The position numbers and the translations under genes were made by a program. A stretch of DNA of 64,000 bases from contig CM066292.1 of assembly GCA_033816765.1 (NCBI GenBank), positions 930,001 to 994,000 on the forward strand, in the 5' to 3' direction. This DNA is from Nothopassalora personata (lineage: Eukaryota > Ascomycota > Dothideomycetes > Mycosphaerellales > Mycosphaerellaceae). Under the pieces are notes generated by a model. It did not search any database and was not told the origin of the DNA. It saw nothing but the letters and a program-made list of their open reading frames with translations. Below are positions 22,350-32,830 of the stretch, one piece after another. Position 1 is the first letter of the stretch, and the number at the start of each line of letters is the position of its first letter.

Positions 22350-23290
22350 ACTATAGTCTTACTATAGTATTCCCTTACTATATAGCCTTTCTTACTATAT
22401 AGCCTTTCTTACTATAGGTATAGTAGGTAATACTTTCTTTTATACTCCTAGGCTTAAATTTACCCTTATTTCTAATCTTACGACCTTTCTCTATAATATT
22501 AAACTCTATTTGCTATAGTCTATAGTAGAGTATCTAGGTTCTAGGCTTATTATTATTATAAACGTTATAAAAGCCTCTATATTAATTATCGTAGCCTAGT
22601 ATAAATCCGGCCTTTCTAGATACCTTAGAGATATATTATTACTCTAGAGCTCTCTCGTAGAGATTATTATTAAGATTAATCGTAATGCTAACTAAGTTAC
22701 CTAAGTTATTTATCTTCCAACCGTCCCTTATTAACTCGTCTTTAACTTACTCCTTTAGTCCTCGTTAATGTATAACTTAAAGTGCCTCGTCCTCCTATTT
22801 AATTAGTTACGCGTATTTCTAAAACTTAGTAGTATATCCGGCTATAGATATCTTCTAAGTTAAATACTATATAATATAGACGGTAGTAGCGATCTCGTTA
22901 GAGATCCTAAAGACGCTCTTTATAGTATACTTTAGATAGTAATAAGGCTTAGAAGTTCTATTAGCATTATCTTCTCCGTTACTATCTAAGTATTTACTAA
23001 GGAATAGTCTAGCCTAATACTATACTCGTCCTTAAAGGAAGGTAGTAATAAAGATAGGCTTAAGATTATTAGCTATTAGATAAAATATAAAGTATATATC
23101 TAGTTAAGTAGTATAGGTATTAAACTTATCTCGGTCGCTATAGTAGAAATCTAGCTTACTAGTCCTAAGGATATTGTTACCTATATAAGTAGCTAAGGCA
23201 TTAATAGTATCTTTTACGGTCTAAGGTCGTTAGGCTCTACTTACTACTAGGGGCGGATGTCTTCTATTTACTCTATTAGTCTCCCATTCT
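22350..23290 (-). pseudogene. RIPed Gypsy A gag
   Basis: Minus strand, homologous to the gag of element B, with the same order of retrotransposon-gag helices and a wrecked zinc-knuckle region near 22,360-22,430, where a short direct duplication is also present. Many stops. Confidence 0.75.
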
Positions 23291-23306
23291 AGAGAGTATT
23301 TAAAAC

Positions 23307-23839
23307 TATTAGCTTTAGTATAACCTAATAATATTATTAATTAAGAAGATAAGCTTAATGAGATTTATTATCGGATTAATAAGACGTCGAGGGAGGGTAA
23401 TAAAGTAGTAGTATCTTAGTTTCGTAGAGACTTAAGACATAGTAGAGTAGAGGCTAGGGTTTAGTATATTCTAATATTAAATAGTAAGTTAAGCGTATTA
23501 AAACTATGAGGGATTTTAAACGGTCCTAAATATAAAAGAGATTTATTCCCAATAGAGTAGTACTCTATTATAACTCTCCTTACTCTATTTAAGCTCTATA
23601 AGAGTAAGATGTTATACTTAGTCGTTACTCTAGTTATAACTCTATTGTCTTTTAGAGTCTAGATCCTAAATAGATCCATTATCTCTATTTAGGATCTAAA
23701 TACTAAATAGATCCATAATCTCTATTTAGGATCTAAATACTAAATAGATCCATAATCTCTATTTAGGATCTAAATACTAAATAGAGTACGATACGTATAA
23801 GGTTAGTTTCCTAACATAGAGCGAAACTAAACCGTAATA
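23307..23839 (-). repeat. 5' LTR of Gypsy A
   Basis: On the plus strand it begins TATTAGCTTTAG (RIPed TGTTAGG) and ends CCGTAATA (RIPed CCGTAACA). The integrase-distal half matches the LTRs of B. The other half is unrelated to B and holds a 37-bp minisatellite, so A and B are distinct subfamilies. Confidence 0.75.
23655..23790. repeat. 37-bp minisatellite inside Gypsy A LTR
   Basis: About 3.5 copies of a unit running ATCTCTATTTAGGATCTAAA then TACTAAATAGATCCATA. Neighbouring units are almost identical. Confidence 0.85.
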
Positions 23840-23939
23840 GAAGGGACCGCTATCTAATATAAAGTAGAAGCTACTAGTTAAGCGGCGTATTAAGATATTG
23901 TTAGCCTATAAGGTATTAACGTATCTAGTAAAGTTAATG
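23840..23939. other. 100-bp spacer between Gypsy A and B
   Basis: AT-rich and unassigned. No target-site duplication of either element is recognisable. Confidence 0.5.
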
Positions 23940-24343
23940 TGTTAGGTTTAGTATAACCTAATAATATTATAAGTTAAGAAGATAAGCTCAATCGGGTTTA
24001 TTCTCGGGCCGATAGGAATTTAAGGGAGAGTAATAAAGCAGTAGCTGTCTTGTCTCGTGAAGACTAAGTAGTAGTGAGGTAGAGGTTATGTTATAGTGTA
24101 TTCTAAACAGTAATATTAAACAGTAAGTTAAACGCATCGAAACTATAAGGGATTCTTAGCGTTCTTAAATATAAAGGAGATTCGTAGATCTCGGTAATTA
24201 GTCTAATTAGTCTAAATATAAGCAGTCTAATTAGTCTAAGCATAAGCAGCCTAATCGCCCTAAGTCTAAGCGCTTAGGTAGGATAAGTTACGTACTCGTC
24301 TCGTTACGATAATTCTAGGGCCTATAGGAATTATTCTGTAACA
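23940..24343 (-). repeat. 3' LTR of Gypsy B
   Basis: TGTTAGG...CTGTAACA on the plus strand. The complement of the adjacent CTATCTCCTTTTTAG is the polypurine tract. Internal TCTAATTAGTCTAAGCATAAGCAG units are repeated. Confidence 0.85.
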
Positions 24344-24416
24344 CTATCTCCTTTTTAGCCTAGCTTCGTCCCGAAGCTCTATAAGCCGTTATCATTTCTT
24401 ATAGTAATAGTTAACT

Positions 24417-24956
24417 ATGTCTTCTTCCTCCTATAAACGCCGTTAACGACTTGCTCTAGATACTAAAACCTCTAGTATTAAAATAGCTCTATGCACGAAT
24501 TGTTAGAAGTCTCGATCCTTGGGCGTAGTAGTAAAGTGTATTGTAGGTTCTCGGTCTAGGAAGTGTTCGGCCTATATTCGAAAAGGCTATAAGGATTAAA
24601 ACGTACGTCTTTCTCGTTCGAAGTAGGAACGTCTTTACGATTCGCGCGATAAGCTTAAGCTAGAGCTTAAGAGGATTAAAGAGGAGGAGGTGCGGCTAAA
24701 GATGCGTAAGGTCCGTCTTCGGAAACAGCTACGCTTAGCTAAGTATCGTACCGACGACGCCGTCGGTAAGGAGTTAGAGGAGCTCGAGGAGGAGGAGGCG
24801 CGCGAGGAGCTAGCGTCTCTTAAGTAGGCGTCGGGGGTAGAGGTGTCGCCTTCGCTAGTTTCTTTCTCGGATATCCTAGAGATACCCGTAAATGACTAGG
24901 CGGCACTTTCTAGGGCGGAGTCCTAGGGCGAGTCCCTAGGGGTAGAAATTTATTAG
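24417..24956 (+). pseudogene. Antisense cysteine-rich coiled-coil ORF of Gypsy B
   Basis: This 179-codon plus-strand frame, opposite to gag-pol, starts MSSSSYKRR. It contains CTNC...CIVGSRSRKCSAYIRKG, a spacing reminiscent of the cysteine-rich SRRC-x-C-x-R-x-G-x-x-C motif of small fungal retroelement-associated proteins. A strongly charged region follows: KLKLELKRIKEEE, then KELEELEEEEAREEL, a likely coiled coil. It ends EIY-stop. About eight RIP-type stops interrupt it, but the coiled-coil part (24,620-24,820) is open. The function is unknown. An additional antisense ORF between integrase and 3' LTR is known from some Gypsy lineages. Element A has a homologue. Confidence 0.7.
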
Positions 24957-24996
24957 GGTATTTATTTTGTAAGTTATGTTCCTATTTCTGTTAATT

Positions 24997-25070
24997 GGCT
25001 AGGTAGCTTAGTAGTAGAGCGTAAGCTACCTAAACTCTTAAGGTCGTAGGTTCGATTCCTATCCTAGTCG
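24997..25070 (+). tRNA. tRNA-like sequence in Gypsy B
   Basis: 74 nt: acceptor GGCTAGG/CCTAGTC (one G-T), D-arm GCTT-AGTAGTA-GAGC, T-arm GTAGG-TTCGATT-CCTAT. Box A TAGCTTAGTAG and box B GGTTCGATTCC match the RNA polymerase III consensus exactly despite RIP around them. The anticodon stem TAAG/CTTA leaves an oversized loop, so the anticodon is uncertain (CCT if the loop is read as TACCTAA). A T5 run follows at about 25,111. Its position, conserved in element A, argues that it is part of the transposon. Confidence 0.6.
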
Positions 25071-25149
25071 CTCGTCGGCCGAGAGATCGATTGTCGTTAG
25101 TCGTATCGGCGGACCTATTTTTAGTATGATCTAATCTTTTGCTAACAGT

Positions 25150-28100
25150 TTCGTAGGTGTTGTTTTAGTTCCTAGGTATTTTCTAATTCGTCGTATTCTT
25201 TCTACTTAACAAGGTATCGCTAACCCTTTTTATCTAGGATTTTTTCGACTTCGAATTCATTTTCTACTTCTAGCTCAAAATATGAGCTTTCTTAGTAAGG
25301 TGTTTTAGCGTCCGTAGGTTCTAACTTAGAGATATAGAAGACTAGGTGGATTTTAGCGTCGGGTAGTAGTCGTAGGCGGTAGTTAACTAGTCCTGTATCT
25401 TTATCGATAGAAAATAGTCCAACCTTAACGTAATCTAGTTTCTTAGTCTATCTTCTTGTTCTTAAGTTTTTTATAAGGAGATAGACCTTATCCCCCTTTC
25501 TTAGTAGAGGTGCTATTTTTCTCGTATCTTACCGTTATTAAGACAGTTTATATTATACATCTTCGATCGCCTTACGTATTTCTTTATACACTTCCTTAAG
25601 AGTATTCGTCGTTACGATTGCTCTTTCGGCTTATAGGTAGGATCTAGGTGTTCCGAATAGGTTAGGATCTTTTCTAAAGTTCGCGTAGAATACCGTCGTT
25701 AAAGTTATCTCCGATTTGTACTTGTTTAGTACAATCTATACTATTAGTAATAGTGAAACCTAGTTGTCTTACGTATAGTTAATGTAGTGCCGTAGGTATT
25801 GTTCTAGCGTTTAGTTTACTCTTTCCGTTTATCTATTAGTTTCTAGATAATATGCTATAGATAGCTTATGCTTAATTCTAATCGTTCCCATAAGTGTTTT
25901 CTAGTAATTTAATATAAATAATTTGTCTCTATTCGTAATGAAAACTTCTAGGAATCCGTAGTATCGGATTAGCCTATCTAGTATAAGGTATCTAAGCTGC
26001 TCTATAGTATATATTTCTAATGTAGGAATGAAGTGTACGTATTTTGTAAGCCTATTGACTGTAACGAGTATTATATCGTATGTTTAGCCTATAACTTAAT
26101 CGTTCGATAATAGGAGTTTCGTAATAAAGTCTATCGTAACTTCGTCCTATAGTTCTGTTAGTAGTGTCCTAAACTATAGGTAACCGTACTTAGCGTGTCG
26201 AGTAGCCTTATTTTATTAGTAGTGCACGCATCGTTTAGTGTAGCATAACACCTTCTATCTCATTTATAGGAATGAGAAGCTACGTTATATAAGGTCTATT
26301 GTTTTTATCGTTCTAGGATGTCTATACGTCGGCTCGTCGTAATGTTAATGTATGTACTCTTCTTCTCGTTCCTTCGGTACTTAGTATCTTCCTTACGATA
26401 TAGGGAATTATTCTTCCTTATCGTTTAGGATTCGCACGATGTTATTGAATTCCCTTATATTAGTACTAAGACTTCCGTCGGGGTTTGTCTTAAGTATTTT
26501 ATGTTGCACTAGTTCTTTTCCTTCTATATAGTCGCTTCTTCGGCTTATTGTATCGGTACGGCCGTTCTCCATTCCTAGAGTATATTTAATTTCGAACTTG
26601 TATTACCTAAGTAGCTCCGACTAGCGGGCTTATCTTTAGGTTAGTTCCTTCGTCGTCGTAAAGTACGTAAGATTCTTATAGTTAGAAAGAATCGTTAACT
26701 TCGGTAGGCCCTTAATATATACTCTCTAATGTTATATAGTAGTAACAATAGCTAGAAGCTCTTTATTATAGATGTCGTAGTTCTATTCCGCTATAGTTAT
26801 TTTCCGGGAGTAATAGGCTACTAGGTGTCTCTACCTATTATGTGTTTATGTTAGATACGCGCCTATTGCTATATTAGACGTATCGGTCTCGATATAGACT
26901 TCCTTACTACTATCGAATAGTCGAAGCGTAGGGGCTAAAGCGTATTGTTCCTTAAGTTTCTTAAATGCTTTAATCTGTTCTATTCCCTATTTCTAGGTAA
27001 CGTCTTTTCTCGTAAGCATCGTTATTAGTACTACTGTCTTTACGTAGTCCTTAATGAATTTCCGGTTATAGTTCGTTAGTCTAAGGAATAATTGTACGTC
27101 CTTAACTGGTTTTAGTTCTAGCTATTCCCTAATTAACTGTGTTTTCGTAGGATCGATCGTTATCCCTATAGTACTAATAATAAAGCCTAAGAATTTAACT
27201 TCTTTCTTATAGAATTTGCATTTCTCGGGTACTATCTTAAATCCTAAACGCGTAAGTCGTTTAAATACGTCCTAGACTTGTTTTATGTAAGTCTAAAGGG
27301 ATCCTTTTGTATAGACTAATATGTCGTCTATATAAGCAATAACGCATACATCGAGTAGGTCTCTAAGTGTTTCGTTAATAAGGTCCTAATAGGATACGGG
27401 TGCGTTAGTTAATCCTCTTAGTATAACTAAGAATTTGTAAAGTCCGTATCTTGTTCTAAAAGCGGTTTTCTATTCTTCTCCTTCCGCTATCCGTATAGCA
27501 TAGAAGGCATCTCGTAGGTTAATCTTCGTGTACTAGTCCGATCCGGTTAATCTATCTTATACTTCTTCGATGTTAGGTAGCGGGTATCGGTTCTTAATTG
27601 TAATCTCGTTTAACTTTCTATAGTCTTATACGAGTCGTAACTTCCCGTTTACTTTTAGAACGAACATATATAGAGTTCCTATACTTAAGGTAGATCTTCT
27701 TATCTATCCTTTAGCTAGCTTCTCCTTTAGTTATTCTCGTAGGGTCTATAGCTCTTTCTTAGACATTCAATATAGGTGTCCCTATAGAGGCTCTTTCTAT
27801 AGCTAAATGTTTATCTTATAATCCTATAGTTAGTGTTTAGGTAAGGCATCCTTACCTCTTTCCTCTTTAAAGAGTCACGACTACTTACGATACTCTTTAG
27901 GAATACTTAACTCTAAGATGTTAGTATCCTTCGATAGTACGTTACTTCTATTACTACTAGTAACTTCGTAACCCGGCGGCCCTACGCTAGTATCTATCCC
28001 GGTCGAAGGTAGTTCTTCTATCCTTCCAGTCGGCGTAAGCTATATCTCGTTTAGCTGTTTCCTTACCTTATCTACTAGTACACGCTACTACTACATAGGC

Positions 28101-28450
28101 TAAATGTCGATAACGTAATCGCATTCCCTAAATGTAAGTACTCCTCTTCTCTAGTTGATAACTAGATTGTACTTTCTTAACTAAGGTATACCTAATACGA
28201 TGTTATAACTACCTATATTAGTAATATCTAAGATAATTTCCTCGTAGTACCGTTAGATAGTAAGTAGTAGCGGTATCGTCTCGTGCTCTATACTAGGTAA
28301 GGATAATCCGTCTACCGCGATTAATTCGTAACCCTCTTTCTTCTTATAGGTAGCGATCCTATATCTTATAATAAATAATCCGGAGGTAAAGTTCCCGCTT
28401 ACTCCGGAATCTATTATAGCATCTGTCTTATGCCCGTTAACGATAATCTT
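25150..28450 (-). pseudogene. RIPed Gypsy B pol (protease, RT, RNase H, integrase, chromodomain)
   Basis: Minus strand. Protease near 28,140-28,440 (AIIDSGVSGNF; later DITNIGSYNIVLGIP). RT near 27,000-27,800 with DYRKLNEITIKNRYPLP at about 27,590-27,640. Integrase core near 25,900-26,300 with VNRLTKYVHFIPTL at about 26,020-26,075. The C-terminal GPY/F-type region is followed by a chromodomain at about 25,170-25,290 (VEKILDKKG-RYLVK-KEYDELENT-E), which marks a chromovirus that targets heterochromatin. Stops are mostly TAG/TAA at former Trp and Gln codons, as RIP predicts. Confidence 0.9.
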
Positions 28451-29589
28451 AGTTTAAAACACTATTATCGTTAGTAATGCTTAAGCCTTTTCTATATCGT
28501 ATAACTTCCTTCGGTCGCTTATTTCTAGGGAGTTAATCCTTTTCCCTATTCGTACGTAGAACGTCGTGCTTCGTATCTCGAGGCCTCCGCTTAAACCTAG
28601 CGCGAGACTTTCTATATCCGTACCTATATTTAGTAACGTTCCTAGATCTTCTACGTTTCTAAGTAGAGTACGCGTGCGTATTGTACTACGTTACGTAATT
28701 TATTCGATATAAATGTTCCTAACGGTATAAGGTATCCGGTTCCTATTATTCGGCTCCCTATCGGCGGTCGTTCTATAACGGTAGTTGCTAAATTCTCGGT
28801 TATTTCTATAAGTAGGTATTCCTAGGCTATGCCTCCTAGGGTGTCGAGTGTCTTATTAAACTTAATAGAGTGTAGCATTCTTTATCCGCCTATCTTAGGT
28901 AGGAATTCTTCGTGCCTTCTTCATAAGTGTACGATTATATTATATAATTTCTTAGGTGCATTAATCGTGAAGGTTAGTTGTTTATTATTATCGTTAGTGT
29001 CGCTCTCTTCTCCTTTAGAGGAATCCTCTTCGCTTAATTCTTCCGGATCCTAGTCTTCCTTAATAGTATCTAGCCCGGTAGTTTCTTAACTTTCTTCCTA
29101 TAGTTCTAGTAACTAGGATCTATTCTATCCTAGGTCCTAGTTCTCCTTATCGCTTCTATTATCGTTAAAGTAGGATTCTTTTATGTTTTCTTCTTAGGGC
29201 GTAGTACTTTATCTATACGTTGCTCCTAGGGTTCCTTACGGTTACTAAGACTAATACCCTACGCCTAACTTCGCGGCGTAGTGAACTTAACACGAGTCTT
29301 AGTAACAGAATCACTAATAAAGGCTTCTATAACTATTTCGAGATTCAGATTTAATCTCGTAGTCGACTCTTCGTGTTATTATGTTAAACTGTCGTAGTTA
29401 GTTCTTTGCATTAAATGGAATAACTACTATTTACTGCCTATAGTATCCTCCTCGTCCTTCTAAGGGGTCTAGGAGAGGCGTCGTGCTTCTATTGCTAGCT
29501 CTCTCCCCTACTCTCCGAGTATAGTCGGTATCTCCTCGAGATCTAACGCTACTCTTAGATTTACTAGTTCGGGGTTGCATTATAACAAA

Positions 29590-30535
29590 CTGTTCGCGGC
29601 GTACTATATTCTTACCGCGGCAGTCCCTTGCTAGGTAGCTAGGTTTGCTATATCCGTAGTAAGTTCGTGTTTCTTTCGAACTCCGGGATGCTCTATTCCC
29701 GTTACTATTCCTAATCTTACGACCTTTCTCGGTAACGTCGAGTTCTATTAGCTATAGTCCGTAGTACGGTTTGTCCCTAGGCTTATTGTTATAGTTGTCG
29801 TAGAAACCTCTATTACGGTTATTATAGCCTAGTGTGTATCTAGCCTTTCTAGATACCTTAGAGTCGTATCGTTGTTCTATAGCTCTCTCGTAGAGCTTGT
29901 CGTTAAGATTAATCGTGACTCTAACGAGGTCGTCTAAGCTATCGATTTTCCGACCGTTACTTAGTAACTCGTCCTTAATATGCTCCTTTAGTCCTCTTCG
30001 GTATATAACTTAAAGTGCTTTATCGTCCTAATTGGTAAGTTACGCGTATTCCTAGAATTTAGTAGTATATTTAGTAGTAGATTTCTTCTAGGTTAAATGC
30101 TAAATAACACGAACGGCAGTAGCAATCTTATTAGAGACACTAAAGACGCTCTTTATAGCATGCTTAAGATAGTTGTATAACCTAAAGATTCCGTCGGCAT
30201 TATCTCCTCCGTTACTGTCTAGGTATTTCCTAAGGAATAGTTTAACCTAATGCTATGCTCGTCCTCTTAAGAAGGTAGTAGTAAAGATAGGCTTAAGGTT
30301 CTTAGGCATAGAGTTAAATAAGAAGTATATATCTATCTAAGAGACCTAAGTGTCGAACTTGTCTCGGTCGCTATAGTAGTATTCTAGCTTACTAACCTTA
30401 AGGGTGTCGTTGCCTACATAAGTAGCTAAGGCATTAATAGCATCGTTTGCGGCCTAAGGTCGTCGGGCTCTGCTTACTTTACTAGGAGCGGGTGTTCCCC
30501 GTTTACTCTATTGGTCTCCTATCGTAGAGGGCGTT
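29590..30535 (-). pseudogene. RIPed Gypsy B gag
   Basis: Minus strand. The Ty3 gag core is readable at about 29,860-30,130 (YRRGLKEHIKDELL, then DDLVRVTINLNDKLYERAIE). The zinc knuckle near 29,610-29,660 reads YYGYSKPSYLARDCRG, i.e. CxxCxxxxHxxxxC with Cys/His codons converted to Tyr. Structural protein of virus-like particles, non-functional here. Confidence 0.85.
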
Positions 30536-30541
30536 TAACGC

Positions 30542-30947
30542 TATTAGGTTTAGTATAACCTAATGATATTACAAGTTAAGAAGATAAGCTTAATCGGGTT
30601 TGTTCTCGGGCCGATAGGAAGTCGAGGGAGAGTAATAAAGCAATAGTTGTCTTCGTCTTATAAAGACTTAAGAAACAGTGTAGTAGAGGTTAGGTTTCGG
30701 TGTATTCTAAACAGTAATATTGAATAGTGAGTTAAACGTATCAAAACTATAAGGGATTCTTAGCGTTCCTAAATACAAAGGAGATTCGTAGATCTCGGTA
30801 ATTAGTCTAATCATTCTAAGCATAAGCAGCCTAATTAGTCTAAGCATAAGCAGTCTAATCGCCCTAAGTCTAAGCGCTTAGGTAGGATGAGTCACGTGCT
30901 CGTCTCGTTGTCATGATTCTAGGGTCTATGGGAATCATTCCGTAACA
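30542..30947 (-). repeat. 5' LTR of Gypsy B
   Basis: TATTAGG...CCGTAACA on the plus strand (TG changed to TA). Aligns end to end with 23,940-24,343, differing mostly by transitions. Confidence 0.85.
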
Positions 30948-31688
30948 GATATCTAGTTCTATTATAAATATTAGAAGTATCTAGTCTCTTTTATATTAGG
31001 TATTACATCTTATCTTATTGTTAAGCTTACTATAATTATCTAATGTAGATTAACATATCCTCTATATCCTCGGGGTCTATTTCTTCCTTATTGTTAGACT
31101 TATCTAATTTTGATATATAATCGCTACTTATACTAAATTTAGCTATATAGCTGTTAGTAAAACACATATTATACTATCTCTACTCCGCCTTAGAAACTTA
31201 GACTCTTAATCTAATAGCTTTTAAGAAGTCCTATTCTAGGTCTACTAGTAATTTCTACTAAATATATAGCTCTCGCGCCTATACTAGTATTAGAGGAACG
31301 TAATCGTCTAGAAGCTTCTTAATAAGACTAATAACGGCTATAAAGCAACTCTAGACTACGCGGCTATAACGATACTCCTTATATTACGACGTTCGATTAG
31401 GTTTAAAGCTATAGTAATAAGGTTATAATCGAGGTTAAAGAAAGTAATCTAAGCCTTAATACTAATAATAAGAGAGGTAAATAGTTCGATGTTATCGGTG
31501 TCTAGTGTAAGTATCGTTAGTAATATGTTAGTAGGAGCGGTCTAGGCTTCGCTAATAGACTCACTTAGTAAGATAGAGCTAATATATAGTGAAAGCTATT
31601 CTAAAGAATAGCGGTAGCTAGGTAAGTAAGGTTATCTACTGTATAAAATAGCAATAAGCTCTATGAATACTATATAGGAACTATAGTA
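30948..31688. other. AT-rich RIPed DNA, unassigned
   Basis: No recognisable domain or repeat in this window. Confidence 0.5.
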
Positions 31689-31700
31689 ATAGGCTAGAAG

Positions 31701-31874
31701 ATTAATTAATTATTCCATTAACGTACTTTATAAGCCTAAGACTATATAACACGGATCGTTACTAACGACTAAATTTAAATATAAAGAGTAAAGTCCCGCG
31801 TACCCGGACATAAAAACTCTTCGAAAGGAGGGATTTACGAGATAGATATCGAATATATTATTACGGTACGCCGT
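31701..31874 (-). mobile_element. Rz retroposon, copy S6 (5'-truncated)
   Basis: Only the last 174 bp of the family, with the ATTAATTAATTA tail at its left edge (minus-strand copy). Flanked by ATAGGCTAGAAG (31,689-31,700) and ATAGCCTAGAAG (31,875-31,886), 11 of 12 matching. 5' truncation with a fresh duplication is the signature of target-primed reverse transcription. Confidence 0.7.
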
Positions 31875-31886
31875 ATAGCCTAGAAG

Positions 31887-32309
31887 AACTTAGACTATTA
31901 GAAGTATTAATTAAATACTATAGTATACGTATTATATAGACTTCCGCTAACGGTATTACTCTATAAGGATAGGTAAACCCTCTTACTAGGACGGCCGTTA
32001 GCGGTGTCCGCTATAGGTAGTATAGTTAATTTGAAGGAGATATAACTACTACTACTTGATATTTTAGAGCCTATAATTCTATAGGGACTAGTAGCTAGCT
32101 ACTATACGGCGTATCTTTAAGCTCTTATATAGTAATAGCCTCCTTAATTAACGTTTATATATAGTAATTTAGTCCTATAGGGCTAGGGCTAAAGTATACT
32201 ACTAAGTAAACTAAAGTAACTGCCGTACTAATTCTTACTCTTAATAGTTTATAAAATATACGCCTAGCTTACTAACTAAGTACATCTAAGTGCAATAGCT
32301 AGTATATTA
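31887..32309. other. AT-rich RIPed DNA, unassigned
   Basis: No recognisable feature. Confidence 0.45.
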
Positions 32310-32830
32310 ATAACTACCGTAGCTCTACTTAGCGCCGATATAGTAGGTAGAGGCTATTAATAAGGAATATATAAAGTAGTAATAGCCGTACCTCTACTTA
32401 GTACTAATATAGTAGATAAACGCTATTAACTAGGAAGCTATAAAGTGATAATAGCTACATCTTAGCTTAGTACTAGTATAGTAGGTAAATACTTTTAACT
32501 AGGAAGCTATATAGTAATAGACGCTATATCCCTACTTAGCGCTAGTATACTAGATAAAGGCCGTTAGTCGAGAACTAAAACTATATAGTAATAACGATCG
32601 TAGTAGATAAACGCTATTAACCGGGAAGCTATATAGTAATAGACATCGCGCTATACCTCTACTTATTGCTAATATAGTAGATAAATGCTATTAATTAGGA
32701 ACTAAAACTATATAGTAATAACTATCGTAGCTCTACTCGGTGCTAATATAGCGGATAAACACTATTAATTGATAACCTATATAGTAACGACTACCGTAGT
32801 CTTAGGTAGTACTAATATAGTAAGACTAAG
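32310..32830. repeat. Tandem repeat, ~70-bp unit, about 7 copies
   Basis: The unit recurs as AGTAGATAAACGCTATTAA, then a GAAGCTATATAGTAATA block, then a CGTAGCTCTACTTAGTGCTAATAT end. Copies are diverged with small indels. Confidence 0.8.

Larger units (their letters stand above)
15885..23839 (-). mobile_element. Gypsy chromovirus A, RIPed, with nested insertions
   Basis: Ty3/Gypsy element read on the minus strand: 5' LTR at 23,307-23,839, then gag, protease, RT/RNase H, integrase, chromodomain, and a 3' LTR remnant at 15,885-15,952. It is homologous along its length to element B. It is interrupted by Rz copy S2 (18,947-19,793) and by a 190-bp segment absent from B (18,408-18,597). An antisense ORF and a tRNA-like sequence occupy the interval between chromodomain and 3' LTR. 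Confidence 0.88.
23940..30947 (-). mobile_element. Gypsy chromovirus B, both LTRs, RIPed
   Basis: A 7.0-kb Ty3/Gypsy element on the minus strand with LTRs of 404 and 406 bp at 23,940-24,343 (3') and 30,542-30,947 (5'). Order in its sense: LTR, gag with zinc knuckle, protease, RT/RNase H, integrase, chromodomain, tRNA-like sequence, antisense ORF, polypurine tract, LTR. Flanks TAATG and GATAT do not match as a duplication. Less RIPed than A, especially around 24,430-24,960. Confidence 0.9.

Noticed and set aside
28829..29053. Plus-strand 74-codon gene
   Set aside because: Antisense to the Gypsy B gag-protease region; no independent support.
32310..32830. CRISPR array
   Set aside because: Repeats are contiguous and diverged without unique spacers, and the genome is eukaryotic.
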